NCBI RefSeq assembly: GCF_013072695.1
Contig: NZ_LXUK01000012.1
Coordinates: 62,546-126,545 of the forward strand
DNA length: 64,000 bases
From: Acinetobacter sp. Ac_5812
GTDB taxonomy: Bacteria; Pseudomonadota; Gammaproteobacteria; Pseudomonadales; Moraxellaceae
Direction of reading: 5' to 3'
Shown: one piece after another, positions 56,282 through 64,000 of the stretch
How the letters are laid out: each line of letters starts with the position of its first letter
Numbering within the stretch: the stretch's first letter is position 1
Program-made: the position numbers and the translations under genes
The notes under the pieces: generated by a model
Seen by the model: only the letters and a program-made list of their open reading frames with translations
Told to the model about the DNA's origin: nothing
The model's database searches: none

Positions 56282-57418
56282 TTAGAATTTCAGTTCCAAG
56301 CCTAATCCGACAACAGGTTGTTTGTCTTTTTTATCTGCTTGTTCAAGTGTTAAATAACCTACATAGCCATAGCTTTTCACCTGCTTATTAAAGGCATAGT
56401 CAGCGCCAACCATGATTTGCTTGGCTTTAAAATCAGTTGTGTTATTTTTAAAACGGGTATCATTTTGGCTATATTGTGCTTTGAGCATCCATTTTTTTGC
56501 GCTTGGAAGAATATATTCGGCACCCAATAACCAGCCTTGAGCATCATCAATATTATTGGCTTTTGTGGCCCATTTTGTTGCTTCAGCGGGGTCTGCATAG
56601 CTGGTTTGTTCAACATCGGAACGTTGATATAAGCTTTTAATTGCCAAACCTTCAATTGGATTTAAACGTCCGATGGCACGGATGGTATTTGCTGCGGCAA
56701 ACGTTTGTGTGTCGGTGGTATAAGCCTGTCCTGTGGCAACATTGAGGAAACCACGTCCTGCAAAAGTACTTGGAATGGCTTTGTCATAGCCAAGACCTGC
56801 GACAAAAAATGGATGTTCATAAACCAGACTGGCAGACCATGCATCGCCTAAACCACGACCTGCGACTTTTGCACCGCCGCTGGACGTTTTAATTCCAGAG
56901 GATTCTCCAGTGGCGAGCAGAGCATTGAGTTTAAACACACCTTTAGAGAGGTTAATGACTGGCGATTCATATAGAACGACGTTATCGATACGGTTTTCTC
57001 CAATTAGAATCCCACCAATATCTGCTTTATTTGCCACATAGTTATTGAAAATATCAACTGTACTTGAGAGCTGTTTGACCGGCGTATCATGTTTTCCTAC
57101 TTTGAGCGTACCGAATTGACTGTCCTTTAAGCCGACAAAGCGGTTTCGTTGTGTCCAGTCTGTTCCATCTCCGTCAGCACTCAATCCCCATTCAATCGCA
57201 TAGACCGCACTTAGACGCTCAGTCAGTTTCTCATCTCCTTTAAGACCGAGATAGGAACTATTGGAGCTCACTTCCCAGACATCTTTATCCGAACGATGAG
57301 CATTTTTTTCTGGTAAGTAATCGATACTTGCATCAATTTCCCCATAAAGTGTAGGTGCTGCAAAAGTAGTCGTGGTTAAGCATCCAAGCATGGCAAAGCC
57401 AAGAAGATTCAATTTCAT
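56282..57418 (-). CDS. Outer-membrane general porin (Gram-negative porin family)
   Basis: 378 residues with a signal peptide (LNLLGFAMLGCLTTTTFA-AP). The mature start TLYGEIDASIDYL and SSYLGLKGDEKLTERLSAVYAIEWGLSADG are typical of 16-strand trimeric porins (porin_4/OmpC-like), with the eyelet-loop-like VGLKDSQFGTLKVGKHDTPVKQL and a C-terminal Phe (GLGLELKF). AGGGG precedes the ATG. It lies 81 bp after the nitrate transporter gene on the same strand with no terminator between, so it probably provides outer-membrane entry for nitrate or another nitrogen source. Confidence 0.9.
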   Translation of the reverse strand: MKLNLLGFAMLGCLTTTTFAAPTLYGEIDASIDYLPEKNAHRSDKDVWEVSSNSSYLGLKGDEKLTERLSAVYAIEWGLSADGDGTDWTQRNRFVGLKDSQFGTLKVGKHDTPVKQLSSTVDIFNNYVANKADIGGILIGENRIDNVVLYESPVINLSKGVFKLNALLATGESSGIKTSSGGAKVAGRGLGDAWSASLVYEHPFFVAGLGYDKAIPSTFAGRGFLNVATGQAYTTDTQTFAAANTIRAIGRLNPIEGLAIKSLYQRSDVEQTSYADPAEATKWATKANNIDDAQGWLLGAEYILPSAKKWMLKAQYSQNDTRFKNNTTDFKAKQIMVGADYAFNKQVKSYGYVGYLTLEQADKKDKQPVVGLGLELKF

Positions 57419-57499
57419 ATTGAGACCCCTGAAAATAGTAAACAGTATTTAATTTAAAATGGGTGTGGAAAGAGCTATCCCACACCGAAATTGATGTAA

Positions 57500-58846
57500 T
57501 TAAGCAAGAGAATTGCGTTCGAGTACGGCCTGTTCAAACAGTTGTTGTTCTTTGGCTTTATGCTCGACTGAGAAGCGGATCAAGATGACACTAAATGCTG
57601 CAACGGTGACCAGTGCTCCTAAAATCATTAAACAGGTTTGTACGTCGAGTAAGCCTTTCAATAAGAAGCCTGCTGCAACCGCACCGACATTACCACCAGC
57701 ACCAATGATGCCAGCGACACCGCCCAAAGCATTGCGGTCAATAAAAGGTACAAGCGCGTATGTTGCACCACAAGACATATGGGTAAAGAGAGCAAAAACG
57801 GTCATGCTGATAATTGCCAGTGCAACCGTATTCATCTGAGAAAAAAGTATGAGGAATAAGCCTTCACATAGGATCATGATAAACAATACTTTTGTTCGAC
57901 CATCTAAACCTTTTGATATTGCAACTTTATCTGAAAGATAACCACCTAATGCGCGGGCAAACAGGGCGAGCAGACCAAAAATACCAGCAGTCAAACCTGC
58001 TTCTTTAAGCCCCATATTGAAGTGATCGACATAGTACATTGCAGCAATGTTGTGAATGAAAATTTCAATACCAAAGCATGCAGCATAAGAGACAAATAGA
58101 ATCCAAACACGGTAATTACGGGCTGCTTGCATTAGAATCGCAACACCGCCTTTTTTGCCAGCACCAACTTCGATACCTTGCTCACGAAGCTCTTTAAAGT
58201 TTCCTTGCGGGCAGTCTTGAGTGAATTTCCAGTACAACACACCTACGATCAGCATCATAATGCCTGGCACAAGTAACGCAATTCTCCAACCCATTGTTTG
58301 TTCTACGCCAAACATGACGATTGCACCAAGGATCAAAGGCATAATCGCTTGGGTTGCGCCGCCACCTGCATTACCCCAACCTGCAGAAGCAGCATTGGCT
58401 GTACCTACTACATTGGGTGCAAACATCACACTGGTATGGTATTGAGTGATGACAAAGCTTGCGCCAATTGCACCAATCAATAGTCGGAAGAACAGAAAGG
58501 ATTCATAGGTATTGGCAGCAGCAACACCAAACACAGGAAGGCTGCCGAGAAGTAGAAGTGCGGTATAGGTTTTGCGTGGACCATATTTATCACAGAGTGG
58601 GCCAACAATCAGTCGAATTAAAATGGTAATAGCAACTGCTGCAATATTGATATTAGCGATTTGGTCTTTGGTTAAATTGAACTCGCCTTTGATGACTGGC
58701 ATAAGTGGTGCGCAGGCAAACCACGCGAAGAAACAGACAAAGAATGCCAGCCATGTCATATGGAATGCACGCATGGCAGGTGTAGAAAAGCTAAATAATT
58801 TAATTTCGGTGGCTTTTTTTGCATCAATATTCATTGGTGAAGACAT
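57500..58846 (-). CDS. Nitrate/nitrite transporter, NarK/NasA type
   Basis: 448 residues, MFS with 12 helices. Nitrate-porter signatures: FFVCFFAWFACAPLMP in helix 1 (substrate Arg/Phe region), GPLCDKYGPRKTYT between helices 2 and 3, and the Gly-rich nitrate signatures AASAGWGNAGGGATQ and GGVAGIIGAGGNVGAV in helices 5 and 11. This is the NasA/NarK1-like assimilatory import type. A consensus sigma-54 promoter and an ANTAR-like leader lie upstream, so expression should need nitrogen limitation and perhaps nitrate. GGAG stands seven bases before the ATG. First gene of an operon with the porin. Confidence 0.92.
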   Translation of the reverse strand: MSSPMNIDAKKATEIKLFSFSTPAMRAFHMTWLAFFVCFFAWFACAPLMPVIKGEFNLTKDQIANINIAAVAITILIRLIVGPLCDKYGPRKTYTALLLLGSLPVFGVAAANTYESFLFFRLLIGAIGASFVITQYHTSVMFAPNVVGTANAASAGWGNAGGGATQAIMPLILGAIVMFGVEQTMGWRIALLVPGIMMLIVGVLYWKFTQDCPQGNFKELREQGIEVGAGKKGGVAILMQAARNYRVWILFVSYAACFGIEIFIHNIAAMYYVDHFNMGLKEAGLTAGIFGLLALFARALGGYLSDKVAISKGLDGRTKVLFIMILCEGLFLILFSQMNTVALAIISMTVFALFTHMSCGATYALVPFIDRNALGGVAGIIGAGGNVGAVAAGFLLKGLLDVQTCLMILGALVTVAAFSVILIRFSVEHKAKEQQLFEQAVLERNSLA

Positions 58847-58970
58847 AACTTTCTCCTGAACTGCACGTCATTTATTTTGCTTAGTCATTACGCTGATTAA
58901 GCAAATCGAACAGAACGGACGTCGTTGGCCGTCATCAAATATGTTTATGAATCTTCATTGATTCAATTTG
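58847..58970 (-). promoter_or_regulatory. 5' leader of the nitrate transporter mRNA with two ANTAR-type hairpins
   Basis: The predicted transcript starts near 58970. On the minus strand, hairpin 1 (58965-58948) is TGAATC-AATGAA-GATTCA. Hairpin 2 (58932-58915) is ACGGCC-AACGAC-GTCCGT with one mismatch. Both have six-base loops with A at position 1 and G at position 4, the rule for RNA bound by ANTAR antiterminators (NasR, NasT, EutV), and they are 15 bases apart as in known tandem motifs. A third inverted repeat TTTGCTTA...TAAGCAAA (58905-58876) follows but lacks a T-run, so the terminator expected by the antitermination model is not evident. Confidence 0.6.
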
Positions 58971-58980
58971 TTTGATATAT

Positions 58981-58997
58981 AGCAAGTGCCGTGCCAG
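58981..58997 (-). promoter_or_regulatory. Sigma-54 promoter of the nitrate transporter-porin operon
   Basis: CTGGCACGGCACTTGCT on the minus strand matches YTGGCACGRNNNTTGCW at every defined position. The predicted start is near 58970. A weak NtrC-like dyad (TGCGTTCTTGTAGTGCG, 59136-59152) lies about 150 bp upstream. This is the best sigma-54 site in the window. Confidence 0.85.
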
Positions 58998-59189
58998 AAA
59001 AATAAATTAACCAAATGAATAATTTAAAATGTTAATCATCAAGGTATTTATGAGTAGAGTAAGTTAAGCAATAACATTGTTATTCATGTGAAGTCGTTGG
59101 GAGTAGCGATCTGTGTCAGACAATCTCCTGAAAATTGCGTTCTTGTAGTGCGTAATTTTTAATCATTCTGCTTTGAAAGATTGCACAAT

Positions 59190-59215
59190 AAAAAAGCAGC
59201 GAGTGCTGCTTTTTT
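59190..59215 (-). terminator. Terminator of the OmpW-like gene
   Basis: AAAAAAGCAGC-GAGT-GCTGCTTTTT hairpin 13 bases past the stop on the minus strand. It separates this gene from the nitrate operon promoter region. Confidence 0.85.
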
Positions 59216-59227
59216 ATTAAGTAGAAT

Positions 59228-60283
59228 TTAGAAACGGTAACCGACACCGACATAGGTAATCAGTGGATCAATATCAATTTTAGTATTTGCTTTGATGAGT
59301 TCTTTACCTGTGTTGCGGTCAGTCACAGAGATTTTAGCCTCATTATTCATTTTGGAATAAGAAACCGAACCGACAGCAAACCAGTTTGGATTAAAATCAT
59401 AGGTTGCACCTATAGTCACAATCGGGGCAAAGGTGTCCGTTGCTTTGAGTTTAACTACAGGGTCTGCTGAAGATGTTTTACCATCTAGGGCTGCACCTGC
59501 TTTTCCATCATGAATGTTTTGAATCATATGACCTGCTTTAATTAAATTTGACTCAATCCCTGAGTTGATTTTTAAATCATTAAAATAAGCATACATGACA
59601 CCTGCGCCAACATAGGGGCGGAACTTATTCACCCCAGATTTACCAAACTGGTAATGTAGTTCTACAGCGGGTAACCAAGCACGTGCAGTTGCAGCTTTGT
59701 CACCTTGGGTTAGATCAGTGATATGGATATCTTGTTTTAAACCAATGGTTCCTAATGCAGTCTCTGCCTGACCTGTTAAGGGTGCATAGATATCACCTTT
59801 ACCTTTGATATCAACTTTCGGTGGAATACCAGCCTTAACCTCTAAAGAGATGTTATCGGTAAAATGGTAATTAGCCATAATACCAACAGTGTCGACATTA
59901 TCTGCTTCTAAGCCTGTTCCTTGGCTTTGCCAGTTAGATAGACCGTTGACAGTTGCAGTGCCTGTTAATAGGCCAGGTACTGGGTCAAGGGGTTGTATTT
60001 TAATCGCATCATAAAGAAGCTTATTGGAGTCTCGGTCTGCTGCTGCAAGTACAGCTTGTTTAGAGACATCTCCAACCTTGGCTTTAGTCCCTTCAGCAAC
60101 ACTCGTGTTGATATTGACTGGATTTGCAGATCCTTGCGGCATGGCATGTAACCAGCCTGCGGAAACAGAAAAACGTTTAAACCCATCTCCATCTTTCAGA
60201 CTGAAATAAGGTGAGTCTGCGAAAGTAAGTGTAGGTAGGGCACATACACCTGTAATCAGGCAAGCGAATGATTTCTTCATCAT
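59228..60283 (-). CDS. OmpW-family outer-membrane protein, long form
   Basis: 351 residues with a signal peptide (SFACLITGVCALPTLTFA-DS). OmpW landmarks: FSVSAGWLHAMPQG, TVGIMANYHFTDNISLEVKAGIPP, AWLPAVELHYQFG, FRPYVGAGVMYAYFND, APIVTIGATYDFNPNWFAVGSVSYS and C-terminal ITYVGVGYRF. Typical OmpW/AlkL has 200-250 residues; the surplus is in residues 55-115 and in a segment near 235-265, probably extended surface loops. These eight-strand barrels take up small hydrophobic compounds. A link to alkane use is plausible but not shown. GGAG precedes the ATG. Confidence 0.87.
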   Translation of the reverse strand: MMKKSFACLITGVCALPTLTFADSPYFSLKDGDGFKRFSVSAGWLHAMPQGSANPVNINTSVAEGTKAKVGDVSKQAVLAAADRDSNKLLYDAIKIQPLDPVPGLLTGTATVNGLSNWQSQGTGLEADNVDTVGIMANYHFTDNISLEVKAGIPPKVDIKGKGDIYAPLTGQAETALGTIGLKQDIHITDLTQGDKAATARAWLPAVELHYQFGKSGVNKFRPYVGAGVMYAYFNDLKINSGIESNLIKAGHMIQNIHDGKAGAALDGKTSSADPVVKLKATDTFAPIVTIGATYDFNPNWFAVGSVSYSKMNNEAKISVTDRNTGKELIKANTKIDIDPLITYVGVGYRF

Positions 60284-60442
60284 TGTGGGACTCCATGTCC
60301 AAAACGTTTGTTAGGATTTTTCTTGCGCCCACCATAACGCTATTTTTAAATAGGCTTTGTTTAGTTAAATTTTATAATTGTTATGCTTATGAATTTTTTT
60401 GTTTGATTTAAATAAATTGATGAAGAAAATGTGGATGCGTAA

Positions 60443-60466
60443 AAAAAGCCACCGGAGTGACTTTTT
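60443..60466 (-). terminator. Terminator of map
   Basis: On the minus strand: AAAAAGTCAC-TCCG-GTGGCTTTTT (one G-U pair), 24 bases past the map stop. Confidence 0.75.
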
Positions 60467-60489
60467 AAAAATAATTCAAAGGGAATGAA

Positions 60490-61314
60490 TTACATAAAGC
60501 GAGATAGATCTTCTTCAGGGCGTGCAGTTAAAACTTCGATGCCTGTTTGTGTTACCAAAATCGTATGTTCATATTGAGCAGATAACTTGTGATCTTTTGT
60601 GACAACCGTCCACTTATCACCTAAAAGTTTAGTCTGCCAAACACCTGCGTTTACCATTGGTTCAATAGTAAAGGTCATGCCTGCTTCTAAGCGCATACCA
60701 GTTCCTTTTTGACCATAGTGTAGAACTTGTGGTTCATCATGGAACACATTGCCAATGCCGTGACCACAATATTCACGGACAACACTGAAACGCTCAGATT
60801 CAACATACTGTTGAATGGCATAGCCAACATCACCTAGATATGAACCATCTTTTACCGTTGCCATACCGCGATACATCGCTTCCTGCGCCACTGAACATAA
60901 ACGATTTGCAAGAATAGAGGTTTCACCACCCACGATGTACATCATGTTGGTATCACCGTGATAACCATCTTTAATCACTGTTACATCAATATTCAGAATG
61001 TCGCCGTTCTTTAATGTTTTATTTTCAGATGGGATGCCGTGACAAACCACATGGTTCACCGAAGTACAAATAGAATGTTGGAACGCAGGGCGGCCAGGTG
61101 CAGCACCGTAACCTACACAGGCAGGAATCGCGTGTTGAACATTTTCAATATGATTGCGACAGATTGTATCGAGTTCTAGTGTGCTCACACCCGCTTTAAT
61201 ATGCGGTTTAATCATGTCTAGAACTTCAGCCGCCAATTTCCCTGCAACACGCATCTTTTCAATTTCTTCAGGTGTTTTGATTAATCGGCGTGGGGCTGTA
61301 TAAGTTGTATTCAT
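60490..61314 (-). CDS. map: Methionine aminopeptidase, type I
   Basis: 274 residues. The five metal ligands are in VTVIKDGYHGDTNMMYIVG (two Asp), YCGHGIGNVFHDEP (His), MTFTIEPMV (Glu) and AQYEHTILVT (Glu); HSICTSVNHVVCHGIP carries the substrate-binding His. It removes initiator Met from new proteins. It is divergent from rpsB, an arrangement common in proteobacteria. A second Map paralogue is often present in the genus. Confidence 0.95.
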   Translation of the reverse strand: MNTTYTAPRRLIKTPEEIEKMRVAGKLAAEVLDMIKPHIKAGVSTLELDTICRNHIENVQHAIPACVGYGAAPGRPAFQHSICTSVNHVVCHGIPSENKTLKNGDILNIDVTVIKDGYHGDTNMMYIVGGETSILANRLCSVAQEAMYRGMATVKDGSYLGDVGYAIQQYVESERFSVVREYCGHGIGNVFHDEPQVLHYGQKGTGMRLEAGMTFTIEPMVNAGVWQTKLLGDKWTVVTKDHKLSAQYEHTILVTQTGIEVLTARPEEDLSRFM

Positions 61315-61350
61315 GATCTCTAAAAACTTTTGGTAATTTGCAAGTGTCTA

Positions 61351-61359
61351 TGGTATAAA
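61351..61359 (+). promoter_or_regulatory. Extended -10 promoter of rpsB
   Basis: TGGTATAAA is an extended -10 element (TGnTATAAT-like). A similar TGTGGTATAAA element is conserved before rpsB in other gammaproteobacteria. The predicted start near 61366 leaves a leader of about 160 nt. Confidence 0.65.
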
Positions 61360-61432
61360 TAGCCGCCTATTTTATCAAATGCTTTTCGTGAATATATTTT
61401 ACGAAAATATCTGATAACAATAGTCGTAAAAA

Positions 61433-61491
61433 ATCCGCACATATATCGACACATTACTCTGGGTGCCTAGCAATAGGTGGAGAATGCGGAT
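61433..61491 (+). promoter_or_regulatory. Structured rpsB leader, probable S2 autoregulatory element
   Basis: ATCCGCA (61433-61439) pairs with TGCGGAT (61485-61491), enclosing a small hairpin CCTA-GCAA-TAGG and a GGGTG...GGTGG segment. The 5' leader of rpsB-tsf is known to mediate feedback by ribosomal protein S2 in E. coli and relatives. The position and a closing stem just before the gene agree with that. Confidence 0.6.
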
Positions 61492-61527
61492 ATATGGAGG
61501 CCTAACCCAAACTTTAAGGTAAAGAAA

Positions 61528-62280
61528 ATGGCAGATTACAACGTAAGCATGCGCGACCTTCTTCAAGCAGGCGCACACTTTGGTCACCAAACTCGTTTCT
61601 GGAACCCAAAAATGCGTCAATACATTTTTGGCGCGCGTAACAAAATTCACATCATCAACCTTGAGCACACTGTTCCTGCGTTAAATGATGCTTTGAACTT
61701 TGTTAACAATCTTGCAAGCAAAAAGAACAAAGTATTGTTCGTTGGTACTAAACGTGCTGCTTCTAACATCATCCGTGAACAAGCTCAACGCGCTGGTCAA
61801 CCATATGTAGATCACCGTTGGTTAGGTGGTATGTTGACGAACTGGAAAACACTTCGCCAATCTATCAACCGTTTAAAAGACCTTCAAACTCAATCTCAAG
61901 ACGGTACTTTTGCTAAGCTTACTAAACGTGAAGCTTTAGAGCGTACTCGTGAGATGGAAAAACTTGAACGTGCTTTAGGCGGCGTTAAGAACATGGGTGG
62001 TTTACCTGACGCATTATTTGTAATCGACGTTGATCACGAAGCGATTGCAATCAAAGAAGCGAAAAACTTAGGTATTCCTGTAATCGGTATCGTTGATACA
62101 AACTCTAACCCAGACAACGTTGATTACGTTATTCCTGGTAACGACGATGCGATTCGTGCAGTAACTTTGTATGCTTCAGCTATGGCTGATGCGATTCTTG
62201 CTGGTAAAGAATACGCTCAATCACAAGCTAATGCACAAGCAAAAGGCGATGATGCTGCGAAAGACGCATCTGAGGCTTAA
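61528..62280 (+). CDS. rpsB: 30S ribosomal protein S2
   Basis: 250 residues from ATG 61528 with AAGGT upstream; an in-frame ATG at 61477 falls in the structured leader and is rejected. S2 signatures: [24 protein letters not shown] (residues 5-28) and [19 protein letters not shown]. An Ala/Lys-rich tail follows. Strong codon bias shows high expression. First gene of the rpsB-tsf operon, with an attenuating hairpin before tsf. Confidence 0.97.
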   Translation: MADYNVSMRDLLQAGAHFGHQTRFWNPKMRQYIFGARNKIHIINLEHTVPALNDALNFVNNLASKKNKVLFVGTKRAASNIIREQAQRAGQPYVDHRWLGGMLTNWKTLRQSINRLKDLQTQSQDGTFAKLTKREALERTREMEKLERALGGVKNMGGLPDALFVIDVDHEAIAIKEAKNLGIPVIGIVDTNSNPDNVDYVIPGNDDAIRAVTLYASAMADAILAGKEYAQSQANAQAKGDDAAKDASEA

Positions 62281-62350
62281 TGCGTTTTTTGACGCAAGCT
62301 TGTCATTTTTGCGACATGTAATGGTGGCAAATTAAAGCGTCGAGAGTGCA

Positions 62351-62380
62351 AACGGCCCAGAGTTTCTTTGGGCCGTTTTT
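62351..62380 (+). terminator. Intercistronic hairpin between rpsB and tsf
   Basis: AACGGCCCA-N9-TGGGCCGTT followed by TTT. It is a partial terminator of the kind that lowers tsf expression relative to rpsB in other bacteria. Confidence 0.78.
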
Positions 62381-62420
62381 GTTGAACAGATTTATTTTCT
62401 ACCGATTTTAGGAGATCAAC

Positions 62421-63296
62421 ATGACTGCAGTTACTGCGAGCATGGTAAAAGAATTACGTGACCGTACTGGTCTTGCAATGATGGAATGCAAAAAAGCATT
62501 AACAGAAGCAGGCGGTGACATCGAACTTGCGATTGATAACCTTCGTAAATCAGGTCAAGCAAAAGCTGCTAAAAAAGCAGGTAACATTGCTGCTGATGGC
62601 GCGATCACTATTATTCAAAACGGTAACAAAGCAATTCTTGTTGAAGTTAACTGTCAAACTGACTTCGTTGCTAAAGACGAAAACTTCAAAAACTTCTCTG
62701 ATAAAGTTGCTGCTGCTGCACTTGCTGCAAACGAAACTGATGCTGCAAAAATTGCTGAACTTAAACTTGAAGACGGCGCAACTGTAGAAGAAGCGCGTGT
62801 TGCACTTGTTCAAAAAATCGGTGAAAACATTCAAGTTCGTCGTGCTCAAATCGTTGAAGGCGAAAACTTGGCTGTTTACAAACACGGTTTAAAAATCGGT
62901 GTTGTTGTTTCTTACACAGGTGATGCTGACACTGGTAAAGGTATTGCAATGCACGTTGCTGCGTTCAACCCAGTTGCTGTAAATGCAGAAGCTGTTCCAG
63001 CTGACTTGATCGCTAAAGAGAAAGAAATTGCTGAAGCGAAAGCCTTAGAATCTGGTAAGCCAGCGAACATTGTTGAGAAAATGGTAACTGGTTCAGTTGA
63101 AAAATACTTGAACGAAGTTGCGCTTGATCGTCAAATGTATGTTATCGACAATGATAAGAAAGTTGCTGATGTATTGAAAGCAACTGGTACTGTTGTCGCT
63201 CAATTCGTTCGTTTCGAAGTGGGTGAAGGTATTGAGAAGAAAGCTGAAATGAGTTTTGCAGAAGAAGTTGCTGCTGCTCAAGCTGCTGCGAAGTAA
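62421..63296 (+). CDS. tsf: Translation elongation factor Ts
   Basis: 291 residues. The N-terminal UBA-like motif [25 protein letters not shown] (about residues 9-33) precedes the nucleotide-exchange core with [13 protein letters not shown] (the TDFV motif that contacts EF-Tu) and the [13 protein letters not shown] helix. It exchanges GDP on EF-Tu. AGGAGA lies before the ATG. Second gene of the operon, ended by a strong terminator. Confidence 0.97.
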   Translation: MTAVTASMVKELRDRTGLAMMECKKALTEAGGDIELAIDNLRKSGQAKAAKKAGNIAADGAITIIQNGNKAILVEVNCQTDFVAKDENFKNFSDKVAAAALAANETDAAKIAELKLEDGATVEEARVALVQKIGENIQVRRAQIVEGENLAVYKHGLKIGVVVSYTGDADTGKGIAMHVAAFNPVAVNAEAVPADLIAKEKEIAEAKALESGKPANIVEKMVTGSVEKYLNEVALDRQMYVIDNDKKVADVLKATGTVVAQFVRFEVGEGIEKKAEMSFAEEVAAAQAAAK

Positions 63297-63308
63297 TTCG
63301 TATCTTCT

Positions 63309-63343
63309 AAAAAAAAACCCAGTCATTTAGACTGGGTTTTTTT
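63309..63343 (+). terminator. Terminator of tsf
   Basis: AAACCCAGTC-ATTTA-GACTGGGTTT with long flanking A and T runs. Confidence 0.92.
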
Positions 63344-63354
63344 ATTGCCTGTAG

Positions 63355-63384
63355 AAAAAGCCCACTATATTGAGTGGGCTTTTT
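63355..63384 (-). terminator. Terminator of the NlpE-like gene
   Basis: AAAAAGCCCACT-ATATTG-AGTGGGCTTTTT, a 12-bp stem 14 bases past the stop on the minus strand. It also backs up the tsf terminator. Confidence 0.85.
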
Positions 63385-63398
63385 CCGGTAGAAATAAC

Positions 63399-63863
63399 TT
63401 ATTCAGCTTCTTTCTTGAGTTCGTATTTGTCAGCTAATTCGCCTGTAATCTCTTTGCCTTCCGTGTCGAGGGCTTTTAAGTAGCCTTCAGCAACAAAGTA
63501 TTTGCGACCATCACCAGCTTTGTCGAGTTCAATAATAGAGGTATTCTTGCTGTCAAAAGTAAAGCTACCTTTGCTTTCAAATGCTTTGCCATCACCTTTG
63601 CCAAGATAAGTCTCTTTGAGCTCGTAAGTTTTATCTAGATTAAGTTCAAGTTCGGTTTTAATTCCTTCGCAATCTGCACAAGGAAGTACACCTTTATATG
63701 TGCCATTCCAGTCTAATGAGTTTTCTGCTGTGTGTGCACTATCAACAACTTCAGTGCTGCTCGTTGCAGGTGGGGCCTGTTCATCAGTTTTTGGTGTTTC
63801 TGCTTTATTGCATGCAACTAAAAAAATAGAAGCTAAAGAAATGGCGATAATTGATTTTTTCAT
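63399..63863 (-). CDS. NlpE-like lipoprotein (copper resistance NlpE N-terminal domain)
   Basis: 154 residues with a lipoprotein signal (ISLASIFLVAC, Cys18) and a Pro/Ala/Thr linker, then one NlpE-N domain: WNGTYKGVLPCADCEGIKTELELN with the Cys62-x-x-Cys65 pair, then YLGKGDGKAFESKGSFTFDS and GEKY-like ends. E. coli NlpE has an extra C-terminal OB-like domain that is missing here. NlpE senses outer-membrane lipoprotein sorting and surface contact through Cpx and is linked to copper; Acinetobacter lacks a proven Cpx link, so the role is open. Confidence 0.88.
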   Translation of the reverse strand: MKKSIIAISLASIFLVACNKAETPKTDEQAPPATSSTEVVDSAHTAENSLDWNGTYKGVLPCADCEGIKTELELNLDKTYELKETYLGKGDGKAFESKGSFTFDSKNTSIIELDKAGDGRKYFVAEGYLKALDTEGKEITGELADKYELKKEAE

Positions 63864-63958
63864 CTTAGATATAACCTTGTGAAAACATTAATATCCAAGT
63901 TATTAGATTTTAAAAAGAAATGGTAGTAAAGGAATGTAAGGGTTATTTAACCTTTGGT

Positions 63959-63989
63959 AAAGCAAGACAAGTTAACCTTGTCTTGCTTT
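63959..63989. terminator. Strong hairpin near the right edge
   Basis: Perfect 13-bp stem AAAGCAAGACAAG / CTTGTCTTGCTTT with a five-base loop. There is no T-run on the plus side; the gene it serves is likely beyond the edge. It could also be an operator-size palindrome. Confidence 0.5.
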
Positions 63990-64000
63990 GAAGCGAGGGT

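Noticed and set aside
62550..62885. 111-codon ORF antisense to tsf
   Set aside because: Codon-bias shadow of EF-Ts.

Overview
The window is a stretch of ordinary chromosome from an Acinetobacter-type gammaproteobacterium (Moraxellaceae). It is AT-rich and densely coding, with short intergenic gaps and many A/T-flanked intrinsic terminators. The genus call rests on gene content and order: a rubA-rubB-estB-oxyR operon as described in Acinetobacter ADP1, a long-form GAPDH and the large-type isocitrate lyase used in gluconeogenic and acetate growth, Acinetobacter-type TrpG and GlnA, OmpW and porin proteins, tandem Fe- and Mn-superoxide dismutases, and tRNA-Asn copies. There is no prophage, insertion sequence, CRISPR array or obvious genomic island. 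Everything reads as core genome with a few species-variable genes.

Layout: 1-3.4 kb holds a truncated cystine transporter (tcyP), trpG and glnA. 3.4-6.9 kb holds a strongly folded RNA-like element, ubiC-ubiA, a secreted lipase-like lipoprotein and a small membrane protein. 6.9-9.9 kb has two identical tRNA-Asn genes flanking a small exported protein, then orphan genes, a thioesterase and a GFA-family protein. 9.9-19.5 kb carries aspartate aminotransferase, a macro-like protein, a GGDEF protein, uvrB, a lipocalin, a RarD-like transporter and GAPDH. 19.6-22.2 kb carries a coupled pair of anchored repeat proteins and an unrecognised gene. 22.4-31.7 kb has obgE-proB, a ferric-iron ABC transporter, a HAD phosphatase, a DUF1615 lipoprotein and dusB. 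31.8-35.2 kb is the oxyR/estB/rubB/rubA operon. 35.5-42.1 kb has an AHSA1 protein, lysS, wzi and cysDN. 42.3-49.6 kb carries a DMT transporter, DUF2239, a small L12-like membrane protein, a CorC-type protein, a LysR regulator and aceA. 49.9-56.2 kb carries sodB, sodA, a Nif3 protein, a DegS/AlgW-type protease and an MFS/TetR divergent pair. 56.3-60.3 kb carries a porin, a nitrate transporter and OmpW. 60.5-63.9 kb carries map, rpsB-tsf and an NlpE-like lipoprotein.

Two nitrogen-control regions stand out. glnA has a sigma-54 (-24/-12) promoter preceded by two NtrC-like sites about three helical turns apart. The nitrate transporter-porin operon has a sigma-54 promoter matching the consensus at every defined position, followed by a leader with two hairpins that fit the tandem hexaloop pattern bound by ANTAR antiterminators such as NasR/NasT. 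Together these suggest that glutamine synthesis and nitrate uptake share NtrC/sigma-54 control, with nitrate sensing added at the RNA level for uptake.

Other items worth attention: the 266-nt folded element between glnA and ubiC (possibly a divergent 6S RNA); the anchored beta-repeat protein pair at 19.6-21.0 kb; a 32-codon ORF overlapping the cysD start; a CysN tail that looks like a decayed APS-kinase domain; a 44-residue membrane protein coupled to an MFS gene; a 22-bp palindrome between that MFS gene and its TetR neighbour; and a good Fur box upstream of sodA.
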